This document shows positions 53,779-62,550 of a stretch of 64,000 bases of DNA, piece by piece; the stretch's first letter is position 1; each line of letters starts with the position of its first letter. This DNA comes from Actinoplanes octamycinicus (GTDB lineage: Bacteria; Actinomycetota; Actinomycetes; Mycobacteriales; Micromonosporaceae). A program made the translations under genes and the position numbers. Under the pieces are notes generated by a model. The model had not been told where the DNA came from, searched no databases, and worked only from the letters and a program-made list of their open reading frames with translations. The DNA is taken from assembly GCF_014205225.1 (NCBI RefSeq), contig NZ_JACHNB010000001.1, positions 6,987,501-7,051,500 of the forward strand. Reading direction: 5' to 3'.

Positions 53779-55595
53779 GCACCGGCCCGGTGGACGCGCT
53801 CACGACGGACGGCGGGATCGTCTCGATCCGGCCGGTGACGCCGGGCGACCGCCGGGCCGTCGCCGAGATGTACGCGCAGGCCGCGCCGCAGAATCTCCGC
53901 CTGCGGTTCTTCACCTGGCCGACCCCGGCGACGCTGGCCGTCGAGGTCGACCGGCTGTGCCGACCGCAGTCGTCACACTTTTTGGCGATGGCCGCCTACC
54001 AGGGTGACGAGCTGGTCGGCGTGGCCTCCTGCGACCGCGACGGCGACGAGCCGCGCGGCGAGTTCGCCGTGTTCGTCGCCGACCGGCACCACGGCCGCGG
54101 GATCGGCACCCTGCTGCTGGAGCATCTGGCCGCGCGGGCCCGCCGGCACGGCATCACCGAACTGACCGGCGAGGTGTTGCCCAGCAACCTCGCCATGTTG
54201 CAGGTCGCCAAGGATCTCGGGCCGGACAGCCGGTCACACCTCGACCGCGGCATCGTGGACGTCGTCCTGGACAGCAGCGACGCCGCGGCCGACCAGCGTA
54301 ATCGGATCGCCGAGCAGGCCTCGCTGCGCGCCGTGTTCGCGCCGGCCGCAGTCGCGGTGGTGGGGGCCGGGCAGCGCCCGGGCGGCGCGGGCCATGAGGC
54401 GTGCCGCGCCCTGCAAGACCACCGGTTCACCGGCCGTCTCTACGCGGTCAACCGCAGCGGCGCCCCGGTCGGCGCCGTCTTCGCCTACCGGCGCCTGGCC
54501 GACCTGCCCGAGCCGGTGGACCTCCTGGTCGTCGCGGTGCCCCCGGATCAGATCAGCGGGGTGCTGCGCGACGGCGCCGCGGCCGGGGCCCGTGCCGCCG
54601 TCATCCTGAACTCGCTCGGGCCGGACGCCGGCGGGCAGCAGCGAAACGACCTGCTCCGACTGGCCCGATCGCTCGGCATCCGGCTGGTCGGTCCGAACAG
54701 CCTGGGGGTGCTCAATACTCGTCCGGCGAATCGCCTGCATGCCGGGCTGTTCCCGGTCATGCCGCCGCCCGGGCAACTGGCGGTGGCCACCGAGTCCGCG
54801 GCGGCCGCGCTCGCCCTGATCGAGAACGCGATCCGGACCGGCTGCGGGATCTCGCAGTTGGTGTCGCTCGGCGACAAGGCCGATGTCGGCGGCAACGACC
54901 TGATCGCCTACTGGCACGACGACCCGGAAACCACGGCCGTCGCCCTGCACCTGGCGTCATTCGGCGATCCCGCCCGGTTCACCCGGATGGCACGCGCACT
55001 GTCGCTGCGCAAACCGGTGCTGGCGGTGCGTGATCCTCGGGCACCGGCGGATGTGGACGCGATGTTCGCACGCGCGGGGGTGGTCCGTACCGAAAGTCTG
55101 GGTGACCTGATGGACGCGGCCCGGATGCTGACCGGCCAACCGCTTCCCGCGGGCAACCGCATCGCCGTTGTCGGCGACGCCGGCGGCCTGACCGATGCCG
55201 CGCACACCACCGGGATCCATCTGGATGCCGGCGCGTCGCCGGCGTCGTTCGCGGCCGCCGCCGACGCCGCGGCACGCAGCGGCGAGTGCGACCTGCTGCT
55301 GCTGGTGGTCACCGGCACCCGGGCCAGTCCGGCCGGGAAGGTCCTGGCCGCGCTGGGCCCGGTGGCCGATCGGCATCCGCGGCTGCCGATCGCCGCCGTG
55401 GTGCTCGGCGCCGAGGACACCCCCGCGCGGCTCGGCCTGCGTGGCGCGCCGGTCTACGACCTGCCGGAGCGGGCGTTGCGGGCGATGGCGCACGCCGCCG
55501 GTTATGCCGCCTGGCGGCGGGAGACGCCCGCCGACCCGCTCGGCACCGAACCCGAACCCGGCCCGCGCAGGCTGCGCGGACCGGCCGGTCCCTGA
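53775..55595 (+). CDS. GNAT acetyltransferase fused to acyl-CoA-synthetase-like CoA-binding domains
   Basis: 606 residues from ATG 53775. The N-terminal GNAT domain (about 15-170) has the acetyl-CoA loop VADRHHGRGIGTLLLEHLA. A CoA-binding Rossmann domain follows (about 195-300, RAVFAPAAVAVVGAGQRPGG and VDLLVVAVPPDQI). A succinyl-CoA-ligase-like domain comes next (about 310-580; RLVGPNSLGVLN, ISQLVSLGDKADVGGNDLI). The ATP-grasp domain of full ADP-forming acyl-CoA synthetases is absent. The combination resembles Pat-type protein lysine acetyltransferases with the domains in reverse order. A role in acetylating metabolic enzymes during dormancy is an inference. Confidence 0.87.
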   Translation: MSTGPVDALTTDGGIVSIRPVTPGDRRAVAEMYAQAAPQNLRLRFFTWPTPATLAVEVDRLCRPQSSHFLAMAAYQGDELVGVASCDRDGDEPRGEFAVFVADRHHGRGIGTLLLEHLAARARRHGITELTGEVLPSNLAMLQVAKDLGPDSRSHLDRGIVDVVLDSSDAAADQRNRIAEQASLRAVFAPAAVAVVGAGQRPGGAGHEACRALQDHRFTGRLYAVNRSGAPVGAVFAYRRLADLPEPVDLLVVAVPPDQISGVLRDGAAAGARAAVILNSLGPDAGGQQRNDLLRLARSLGIRLVGPNSLGVLNTRPANRLHAGLFPVMPPPGQLAVATESAAAALALIENAIRTGCGISQLVSLGDKADVGGNDLIAYWHDDPETTAVALHLASFGDPARFTRMARALSLRKPVLAVRDPRAPADVDAMFARAGVVRTESLGDLMDAARMLTGQPLPAGNRIAVVGDAGGLTDAAHTTGIHLDAGASPASFAAAADAAARSGECDLLLLVVTGTRASPAGKVLAALGPVADRHPRLPIAAVVLGAEDTPARLGLRGAPVYDLPERALRAMAHAAGYAAWRRETPADPLGTEPEPGPRRLRGPAGP

Positions 55596-55606
55596 AGGAG
55601 GGAGAC

Positions 55607-56056
55607 ATGAACAATCATCTGATCGTCGTCGGCGTGGACGGCTCCGACGGCAGCCGCCGCGCTCTGGAGTGGGCGGCCGGCGAGGCCGCCGGCCGGGACA
55701 CCGCGGTGCGGGCGGTGATGGCCTGGTACTGGGACGGCATCGAAGCGGACGTGCTCACCGCGACGTCCCCCGACGAGCAGCGGCGGCAAGCCGGCCGGGT
55801 GCTCGATCGTCAGGTTCAGGCGGTCAAAGCGGCGCAGGGCTCGCACCTGCCGATCGCCGCCGACCTGGTCGAGGGCAGCCCGGCCGATGTGCTGACCGCG
55901 GCGGCTCGCGGCGCTGACCTGCTGGTGCTGGGCAGCCACGGACACGGCCGGCTGCACCACTCGGTGCTCGGCTCGGTGAGTGAGGCGGTCATCCGCAAGG
56001 CGACCTGTCCGGTGGTGGTGATCCCTACACCGGTTCCGGTCAGCACCCCGGAATGA
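55607..56056 (+). CDS. Universal stress protein, single UspA domain
   Basis: 149 residues from ATG 55607 with AAGGAGGGAGAC before it; a longer frame back to 55286 runs antiparallel to nothing useful and is rejected. It starts HLIVVGVDGSDGSRRALEWA and ends with the intact ATP loop VLGSHGHGRLHHSVLGSVSE followed by CPVVVIP. It lies 11 bases after the acetyltransferase-fusion gene and completes the operon 52891-56056. A very stable hairpin follows. Confidence 0.92.
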   Translation: MNNHLIVVGVDGSDGSRRALEWAAGEAAGRDTAVRAVMAWYWDGIEADVLTATSPDEQRRQAGRVLDRQVQAVKAAQGSHLPIAADLVEGSPADVLTAAARGADLLVLGSHGHGRLHHSVLGSVSEAVIRKATCPVVVIPTPVPVSTPE

Positions 56057-56065
56057 ACTCTGCTG

Positions 56066-56108
56066 ACGCGGATGGCCGGCGCCCTGATCGGGCGCCGGCC
56101 GTCCGCGT
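56066..56108. terminator. Bidirectional hairpin between stress-protein and GAPDH genes
   Basis: A 19-base stem (56066-56084 with 56090-56108; one G-T pair, otherwise perfect) encloses a five-base loop TGATC. It lies 9 bases after the stop at 56056 and 7 bases past the GAPDH stop at 56116, so it can end both convergent transcripts. Confidence 0.88.
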
Positions 56109-56115
56109 TCTCCGG

Positions 56116-57132
56116 TCAGGCTTTCGCCGCCGCCATCATGCGGGTCAGATCCACCAGGCGGTTGGTGTATCCCCACTCGTTGTCGTACCAGCCGAACACC
56201 TTGGCGAAGGTGCCCTGCGCCTGGGTCAGCCTGGCGTCGAACACGCAGGACGCCGGGTCGCCGACCACGTCGGTGGAGACCAGCGGCGCCTCGGTGTAGC
56301 GGATGATGCCGTGCAGCGGACCGGCCGCCGCCGCGGCGACCGCCTCGTTGATCTGCTCCGGGGTGGCCTCCTCGGTCAGGGTCAGCGTGAGGTCACTGAT
56401 CGAGCCGTCGACCACCGGCACCCGCAACGCCACGCCGTCCAGCTTGCCGTCCAACTCGGGCAGGACCAGGCCAACCGCCTTGGCGGCGCCGGTGCTGGTC
56501 GGGATGATGTTGACGGCCGCGGCCCGGGCCCGCCGGGCGTCCTTGTGCGGGGCGTCCAGCACGTTCTGGTCGTTGGTGTACGCGTGCACCGTGGTCAGGT
56601 AGCCCCGCTCGATCCCGAACGCCTCGTGCAGCACCTTGACCAGCGGCGCCACGCAGTTCGTGGTGCACGACGCGGCCGACACGACGAGGTGCTGGGCGGG
56701 GTCGAAGGTGTCCGCGTTGACCCCGGGGACCAGGGTGGCGTCGACTTCCTTGCCGGGCGCCGAGATCAGCACCCGGCCGGCGCCGGCCTTGAGGTGCAGC
56801 GCGGCGTCGTCGCGGGCGCGCAGCTTCCCGGTCGCCTCGATGACCAGGTCGACACCGAGCTCGCCCCAGGGCAGCGTGTCCGGGGTGCGCGAGGCGAAGG
56901 TCGGGATTCGGTGCCAGCCGACGATCAGCTGGTCCTCGTCCCGGCCGACCTCGGCCTCCAGCCGGCCGAAGGTGGAGTCGTATTCGAGCAGGTGCGCCAG
57001 GGTGGCCGTGTCGTACAGGTCGTTGACAGCCACCACCCGCAGGCCGCTGTTGACCATGTCCTTGGCGGTCAGCCGGCGCAGGAAGTTACGGCCGATCCGG
57101 CCGAAACCGTTGATCGCGATGCGGTAGGTCAT
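56116..57132 (-). CDS. gap: Glyceraldehyde-3-phosphate dehydrogenase
   Basis: 338 residues. The NAD domain begins YRIAINGFGRIGRNFLRRL with the acidic AVNDLYD that favours NAD over NADP. The catalytic segment is VVSAASCTTNCVAP (Cys 156), followed by TVHAYTNDQNVLDAPHKD, RAAAVNIIPTSTGAAKA and the C-terminal WYDNEWGYTNRLVDL. Likely a second copy of glycolytic GAPDH specific to this island, given the consensus-like DosR box in its promoter. It would feed phosphoglycerate mutase and PPDK encoded elsewhere in the window. Confidence 0.96.
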   Translation of the reverse strand: MTYRIAINGFGRIGRNFLRRLTAKDMVNSGLRVVAVNDLYDTATLAHLLEYDSTFGRLEAEVGRDEDQLIVGWHRIPTFASRTPDTLPWGELGVDLVIEATGKLRARDDAALHLKAGAGRVLISAPGKEVDATLVPGVNADTFDPAQHLVVSAASCTTNCVAPLVKVLHEAFGIERGYLTTVHAYTNDQNVLDAPHKDARRARAAAVNIIPTSTGAAKAVGLVLPELDGKLDGVALRVPVVDGSISDLTLTLTEEATPEQINEAVAAAAAGPLHGIIRYTEAPLVSTDVVGDPASCVFDARLTQAQGTFAKVFGWYDNEWGYTNRLVDLTRMMAAAKA

Positions 57133-57190
57133 CGTTGTCCTCCCTTTCGTCCTCTCCCTTCAGCGTCGTCCGGACAGACGGGCACGGGCA

Positions 57191-57204
57191 GGGACGAAAG
57201 TCCC
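57191..57204. promoter_or_regulatory. DosR-box-like site between gap and PNPOx-like gene (best match)
   Basis: GGGACGAAAGTCCC, with both GGGAC and GTCCC half-sites perfect and A-rich centre as in the mycobacterial consensus. Centre about 65 bases from the gap start (minus) and 78 from 57276 (plus). Confidence 0.75.
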
Positions 57205-57275
57205 GCCGGGAGGCGGCGGCCGCCCCCTCCGCCGGGGCGCCGGACCGGCCTACCTTGACGGGAGGGAGGTCTCCG

Positions 57276-57761
57276 ATGTCCGCTCCGAGCGCACAGCAGA
57301 TCTGGAAGACCCTGGCCCGCCGATCGTTCGCCGTGCTCAGCCACGTGACGCCAGCCGGGGAGCCCCGCTCGAGCGGGGTGGTCTACACCGTCAGCGGTGA
57401 CCGGATGTTCGTGGTGGTCGCCAAGGACAGCTGGAAGGCCCGGCACATCGCCGCCCATCAGCTCGTCTCGGTGACCGTGCCGGTCCGGCGTGGCGGCCTC
57501 CTGTCGCTGGTGGCGCCGATTCCGCCGGCCACCGTCAGCTTCCCGGCCGTGGCACTCGTGCACTCCGGCGAGATCCTGGCCGAGCTGCCCCGGCTGGCCG
57601 CCGTGGTGCCCCCGGAACGCCGGGCCTCCTGCACGGTGCTGGAACTGCGCCCGACCGGTCACTACGTCACCTACGGCATCGATGTGCCGCTGCTCAGGAT
57701 GCGCGACCCGGCCCGGGCCCGCGCGCGGGTGGCGGTCCGGGACAGCGTCCGGGAGGGGTAG
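57276..57761 (+). CDS. Pyridoxamine-5'-phosphate-oxidase-like (FMN-binding split barrel) protein
   Basis: 161 residues from ATG 57276 with GGAGGGAGGT upstream. The split-barrel start WKTLARRSFAVLSHVTPAGE is followed by SSGVVYTVSGDRMFVVVAKDSWKARHI (in two parts) and QLVSVTVPVR, the usual flavin-contacting beta strands. Such proteins bind FMN, heme or F420; several mycobacterial members lie in the DosR regulon (Rv2004c neighbourhood, Rv3131-type reductases are a different fold). The substrate is unknown. Two bases separate it from the acyltransferase gene, so it may be part of the lipid operon. Confidence 0.82.
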   Translation: MSAPSAQQIWKTLARRSFAVLSHVTPAGEPRSSGVVYTVSGDRMFVVVAKDSWKARHIAAHQLVSVTVPVRRGGLLSLVAPIPPATVSFPAVALVHSGEILAELPRLAAVVPPERRASCTVLELRPTGHYVTYGIDVPLLRMRDPARARARVAVRDSVREG

Positions 57762-57763
57762 CC

Positions 57764-59578
57764 ATGATCACCGAAATTCTGGATCGGACCGGCGTGACCG
57801 CCGACCCGGCCGAGGTCAGGCAATTGCTGGCCGCGCCCGCCTTCACGGCACAGCTCGACGAACTGGCCGAGACACTCCGGCGTGATCCGGCGCTGGTGCG
57901 TGCCGAAGCCGCCGGCTACCTGCGGGAGATGGGCGCCACCCACACCCGGCGGGCGGTCGACGACTGGGGGCGGATGAGCCGCTGGCTGGCCCGGGCCCAC
58001 GAGTTGGTGCTGGATCCGGAGCAGCTGCGCCGGCTGCGGGTGCTCGACGCCGGCCAGTCGCTGCTGTTCCCGTTCTCGCACCGGTCGTACCTGGACGGCA
58101 TCACCGTGCCGGCCGCGGTGTCCCGCGGCGGCATCTCGCCGTCGTTCGTGCTGGCCGGCGCGAACCTCGACGTGTTCCCGTTCAACCACCTGTTGCGTCG
58201 CTCCGGATTCGTCTACGTCCGCCGGTCCACCACCGACCTGCCGGTCTACCGGCTGGCGCTGCGCGCCTATCTGGCCGAACTGCTCCGCAACCGGCGCAAC
58301 CTGTGCTGGTCGATCGAGGGCGGCCGGACCCGGACCGGCAAGCTGCGACCACCCACGTACGGGGTGCTGCGCTATCTGGTCGACGCGCTCGACGCCGAAC
58401 CCGGCATGCGGGCCCTGATCGTCCCGGTGTCGATCGTCTACGAGCAGCTGCACGAGGTCGGACTGATGACCGACGAGGCGCGCGGGATGCGCAAGCATCC
58501 GGAGGACCTGCGCTGGCTGTGGAACTTCGGCCGTTCGCAGCGGGAGCGGTTCGGCCGCGCGTACCTGGAGTTCGGCGAACCCATCACCCTGCAGGACCGG
58601 CTCGCCGAGCTGCGCGCCGACGACCCGGCCGGTTCGCACGTCGTGGAGCGGGTCGCCCTGGAGACCTCGCATCGGATCAACCGGGCCACGCCGGTGACCA
58701 CCACGGCCGTGGTGTGCCTGGCGCTGCTGGCCGCCGATCGGGCGCTGACTCTCGACGAGGTGCTCACCACGGTCGCGCCGCTGGCCCGGTACCTCACCCG
58801 GCGCGGCCGGCCGGTGGCCGGCGCGGCGAATCTGACCGACCGGGCAACCATCCGGCGAACCTTGGACGACCTGGTGCGATCCGGCGTGCTGGACGGCTAC
58901 GACGAGGGCACCGACGCGGTCTGGCGGATCGCGCCCGGCCAGCACCTGGTCGCCGCGTTCTACCGCAACAACGCGGTGCACTTCCTGGTCGACCGCGCGA
59001 TCGGCGAGCTCGGCCTGGCGGCCGCCGCGGAGGGCGGTGAGAACGGGCTGCGCACCGCGCACCGGGAGACGCTGCGATTGCGCGACTTGCTGAAGTTCGA
59101 CTTCTTCTTCCCGTCCCGCGCCGAGTTCGCCGAGGAGATGACCACCGAGCTGGCGCTGGTCGACCCGAGCCAGGCCGCCGGTCTGCACGAATTCACTCCG
59201 GGCGACGCCCAGCGCTGGCTGGAGAACGCCCGGCCCCTGGTCGCGCACCTGGTGTTGCGCCCGTTCCTGGACGCCTACCAGGTGGTGGCCGACCGGCTCG
59301 ACGCCACCGACGAGTCGGAACCGTTCGACGAGGGGCGTTTCCTGGCCGAGTGCCTGCGGGTCGGCCGGCAGTGGGCTCTGCAGAAACGCCTGGCCAGTGA
59401 AGAGTCGGTGTCGCTGGAGCTGTTCAAGCCGGCCCTGCGGCTGGCCCGGCACCGCGATCTGGTCGAGTCGGCCGGTCCGGATCTGGGCAAACGGCGCGCC
59501 GCCTTCCTGGCGGAGATCCACGAGACACTGCGGCGGGTGACCGTGATCGCCGCCCTGGCCGATCAGGAACGGTCATGA
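57764..59578 (+). CDS. plsB: Glycerol-3-phosphate 1-O-acyltransferase (PlsB-like)
   Basis: 604 residues. Acyltransferase motif I is FPFSHRSYLDG (His 106, Asp 111), motif II FPFNHLLRRSGFVYVRRS, motif III SIEGGRTRTGKLRPP, motif IV LIVPVSIVYEQLHE, the PlsB order. The C-terminal ~250 residues are the large helical region also seen in mycobacterial PlsB2 (Rv2482c). It acylates sn-glycerol 3-phosphate, the product of GpsA. It overlaps the next gene by four bases (ATGA), and the pair matches mycobacterial Rv2482c-Rv2483c in order. Confidence 0.93.
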   Translation: MITEILDRTGVTADPAEVRQLLAAPAFTAQLDELAETLRRDPALVRAEAAGYLREMGATHTRRAVDDWGRMSRWLARAHELVLDPEQLRRLRVLDAGQSLLFPFSHRSYLDGITVPAAVSRGGISPSFVLAGANLDVFPFNHLLRRSGFVYVRRSTTDLPVYRLALRAYLAELLRNRRNLCWSIEGGRTRTGKLRPPTYGVLRYLVDALDAEPGMRALIVPVSIVYEQLHEVGLMTDEARGMRKHPEDLRWLWNFGRSQRERFGRAYLEFGEPITLQDRLAELRADDPAGSHVVERVALETSHRINRATPVTTTAVVCLALLAADRALTLDEVLTTVAPLARYLTRRGRPVAGAANLTDRATIRRTLDDLVRSGVLDGYDEGTDAVWRIAPGQHLVAAFYRNNAVHFLVDRAIGELGLAAAAEGGENGLRTAHRETLRLRDLLKFDFFFPSRAEFAEEMTTELALVDPSQAAGLHEFTPGDAQRWLENARPLVAHLVLRPFLDAYQVVADRLDATDESEPFDEGRFLAECLRVGRQWALQKRLASEESVSLELFKPALRLARHRDLVESAGPDLGKRRAAFLAEIHETLRRVTVIAALADQERS

Positions 59579-61023
59579 ACGTCACCGCCGCCGACGTGAT
59601 CGAGGCCGTTCGCACCGGACCGGGCGGACCGCGGATCGGCGCCTTCTTCGACCTCGACGGCACCCTGGTGCGCGGTTACACCGTGGCCTCGCTCTACCAG
59701 GACCGGATCCGCCGGTTCCAGGCCGGTCCGGCGGAGCTGGCCCGGGTGCTGTTCGCGGCGCTCGACGGCTTGGCGCGCGACGGCGACCCGGAGGCGATCG
59801 GCCGGGCTGGTTTTGCCACGCTGCGCGGCATGCGGACCGACGAGGTGGCCGCGATCGGGCAGCGGGTGTTCGACGAGCGGATCGCCGGCACCATCCGGCC
59901 GGAGGCCCGCGACCTGATCCAGGCCCACCTGCGGCGCGGCCACACGGTCGCGGTGGCCTCCTCGGCGACCCGGTTGCAGATCGAGCCGCTGGCCCGCGAC
60001 CTGGGCATCCCGCACATCATCTGCACCGAACTGGAGGAGACCGACGGCGTCCTCACCGGCCGCAGCACCACCGATCTGGTGTGGGGCGAGCGCAAGGCCG
60101 CGGCGGTGCGAGCCTTCGCCCGCGGCGCGCGGATCAATCTCCGACAAAGCTTCGGGTACGCCAACGGCGCCGAAGATCTCGCGTTCCTTGCCGAACTCGG
60201 CCGGCCCTACCCCTTGAACCCCCATCCGGGACTCGCCGAGGCTGCCGCCGCACACGACTGGCCGGTGCTGACGTTGCGCGAGCCGAAGTCGCCGACCCTG
60301 TGGGCCGGGCTGGGCACACTCGGGGCGCTGACAGCGGTCAATGTGGCGCTGGGCGTGGGGATGACCTACGGTCTGCTCTCCGGTGACCGGCGGCGGGGCG
60401 CCAACCTCGGCCTCGAACTCGCCGCCGACACCGGCCTGGCCCTGGCCGGGGTGAAACTTCACGTGACCGGTGCCGAGCACCTCGAGCAGGCCCGGCCCGC
60501 GGTGTTCGTGGCCAACCACCAGAGCACCTTGGACGTGCTGGTGCTCGGCGCGCTGCTGCGGCACGACTTCACCGCGGTGACCAAGCGGGAGGCCCGGTTC
60601 GACCCGCGGATGCTGGTGATCGGCGCGTTCCTGGACCCGGCCTGGATCGACCGCTCCAACCTGGCGAACGCCAAGCACACCCTGGATCAGGCGGTGGCCC
60701 GGCTCCGCGGCGGCACCTCGATCCTGGTGCTGCCGGAAGGCACCCGGATGCCGACGCCCCGGCTGGGCCGGTTCAAGAAGGGCGCGTTCCACCTGGCCAT
60801 GCAGGCCGGCGTCCCGATCGTGCCGATCGTGCTGCGCAACACCGGCGAACTGGCCTGGCGCCGCTCGATGCTGGTGCACTCTGGAACCGTCGACGTCGCG
60901 GTGCTCGACCCGATTCCGACCGCCGGCTGGACCGTGGACGAGCTGGACAAGCGGATCACCGAGCTGCGCGACCGGTTCGCCGACACCCTGGCCGACTGGC
61001 CGGTCAGCGCAGCTGGTTCGTGA
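59575..61023 (+). CDS. plsC: HAD phosphatase-like / lysophosphatidate acyltransferase fusion (PlsC)
   Basis: 482 residues. An N-terminal HAD domain (about 20-215) has FFDLDGTLVRG (Asp 26 and 28), VAVASSATRLQIEPLA and a late GYANGAEDLAFLA. Hydrophobic segments follow near 245-270. A C-terminal PlsC domain (about 300-480) has FVANHQSTLDVLVLG, LVLPEGTRMPTPRLGRFKKG in parts and VPIVPIVLRNTGEL. It would make phosphatidate and, if the HAD half is a phosphatase, diacylglycerol, the substrate for WS/DGAT. The mycobacterial homologue is the bifunctional Rv2483c. HAD substrate is inferred. Confidence 0.92.
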   Translation: MNVTAADVIEAVRTGPGGPRIGAFFDLDGTLVRGYTVASLYQDRIRRFQAGPAELARVLFAALDGLARDGDPEAIGRAGFATLRGMRTDEVAAIGQRVFDERIAGTIRPEARDLIQAHLRRGHTVAVASSATRLQIEPLARDLGIPHIICTELEETDGVLTGRSTTDLVWGERKAAAVRAFARGARINLRQSFGYANGAEDLAFLAELGRPYPLNPHPGLAEAAAAHDWPVLTLREPKSPTLWAGLGTLGALTAVNVALGVGMTYGLLSGDRRRGANLGLELAADTGLALAGVKLHVTGAEHLEQARPAVFVANHQSTLDVLVLGALLRHDFTAVTKREARFDPRMLVIGAFLDPAWIDRSNLANAKHTLDQAVARLRGGTSILVLPEGTRMPTPRLGRFKKGAFHLAMQAGVPIVPIVLRNTGELAWRRSMLVHSGTVDVAVLDPIPTAGWTVDELDKRITELRDRFADTLADWPVSAAGS

Positions 61024-61026
61024 GAC

Positions 61027-62531
61027 TCAGCGCAGTTCCTTCTTGAGGACCTTGCCGGCGCCGCTGAGCGGCAGGCTGGCGCGCAGCTCGACCAGGCGCG
61101 GGTACTTGTAGGACGCCAGCCGGTCCCGGCAGTAGCCGATGACCTCGGCGGCCGACAGCGCGGTGCCCGGGCGCGGGACCACGAACGCCTTGACCTCCTC
61201 GCCCAGCCGCTCGTCGGGCACCCCGATCACCGCGGCGGTCAGCACGCCAGGGTGCCGGTGCAGCACTTCCTCCACCTCACGCGGGTATACGTTGTAGCCG
61301 CCCCGGATGATCAGCTCCTTCTTCCGGTCGACGATGAACAGGTACCCGTCGTCGTCGAAGTAGCCGAGGTCGCCGGTGTGGAACCAGCCGCCCGCGAACG
61401 CCTCGGCGGTGGCCGCCGGGTGCCCGTGGTAACCGCGCATGGTGTGGTAGCCGCGGGTGACGATCTCCCCCACGTTGCCGGGCCCGGGCGGCAGCCGCCG
61501 GCCGTCCCCGTCCCACACCTGTGCCTCCACGCCCCAGACCGGACGGCCGACGCTGTACGCCCGCCGGTCCTGCTCGCTGACGTTGAACGAGATGGTGGCG
61601 GCGGTCTCGGTCATCCCGTAGCCCTCCAGGATCGGCACCCGGTAGCGGCGTTCGAAGGCGTCCAGGACTTGCGCCGGGATGGCGTCGCCGCCGGAGATGC
61701 AGACCCGCAGCGACGAGGTGTCGTAGCGGCCGTCGTCCGGCTGGGCGAGCAGCGCGGTGAACATGGTCGGCACGCCGTCGAAGATGGTGGCCCGGTCGCG
61801 GGCGATCGCGCCGAGCACCGCCTCCGGGGTGAAGCGCGGCACCAGCGACAGCGCGGCGCCGAACCGGATCCCGACGTTCATCGTGCTGGACATACCGAAC
61901 ACGTGGAACAGCGGCAGCACGGCGATCACCACGTCGTCCGGGCGCAGCTCGAACAGCCGGCCGGGAATGTCAGCGTTCATGTAGAGCTGGAAGTTGGTCA
62001 GCTCCGCGCCCTTGGGCTGCCCGGTGGTACCGGAGGTGTAGACGATCGCGGCCACGTCCTGTGGCTGCCGGTCGGCAAGCGGGAACGCCGCGGAGATCGG
62101 GGTGGTGAGGTCGGCGAACGGGCGCAGCGGGTGGTCGGCCGGCGGCCCCGCCGCGTAGCACTCGGTGACCCCGGCCTCCGCCGCGCCCTTCGCGGCGTCG
62201 CCGGCAAAGGCCGACCAGGTGAGCAGCAGCTTCGCGCCGGAGTCGGCGAGCTGGAAGGCGATCTCCGGGGCGCGCAGCAGCACGTTGAGCGGCACGACGA
62301 CGCCACCGGCCTTGAGGATCCCGAAGTACGCGATCGGGAACTCGGGCACGTTGGGCAGGTGCAAGGCCACCCGGTCGCCCGGCCGGACCCCGCGGGCGGT
62401 CAGGGCGGCGGCCACCGCGTCGAACGGGCGTCCAGCTCGCCGTAGGTGATCACGCCCTGGTCGGAGAGGATCGCCGGCGCGCCCGGACGGGCGGTCGCCG
62501 ACTCGCGCAGGATGACTGCCAGGTTCAACAT
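61027..62531 (-). pseudogene. Long-chain acyl-CoA ligase (FadD-like), apparent one-base frameshift near 62425
   Basis: The main frame (61027-62415, 462 codons) carries YTSGTTGQPKGAEL, LPLFHVFGMSS, GYGMTETAATI, HTGDLGYFDDDGYLFIVDRK (in parts) and GGYNVYPREVEEVL, with the final KVLKKELR Lys. The family's first ~40 residues are in another frame: from ATG 62531, MLNLAVILRESATARP then ITYGELDAR, after which the frame breaks. Re-inserting one base near 62425 would join it to DAVAAALTARGVRPGDRVAL. Either a sequencing error or a real inactivation; a GTG at 62415 could start a truncated protein. It would supply acyl-CoA to the neighbouring acyltransferases. Confidence 0.82.
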
Positions 62532-62550
62532 CGTCGGCTCCATTCGATGG

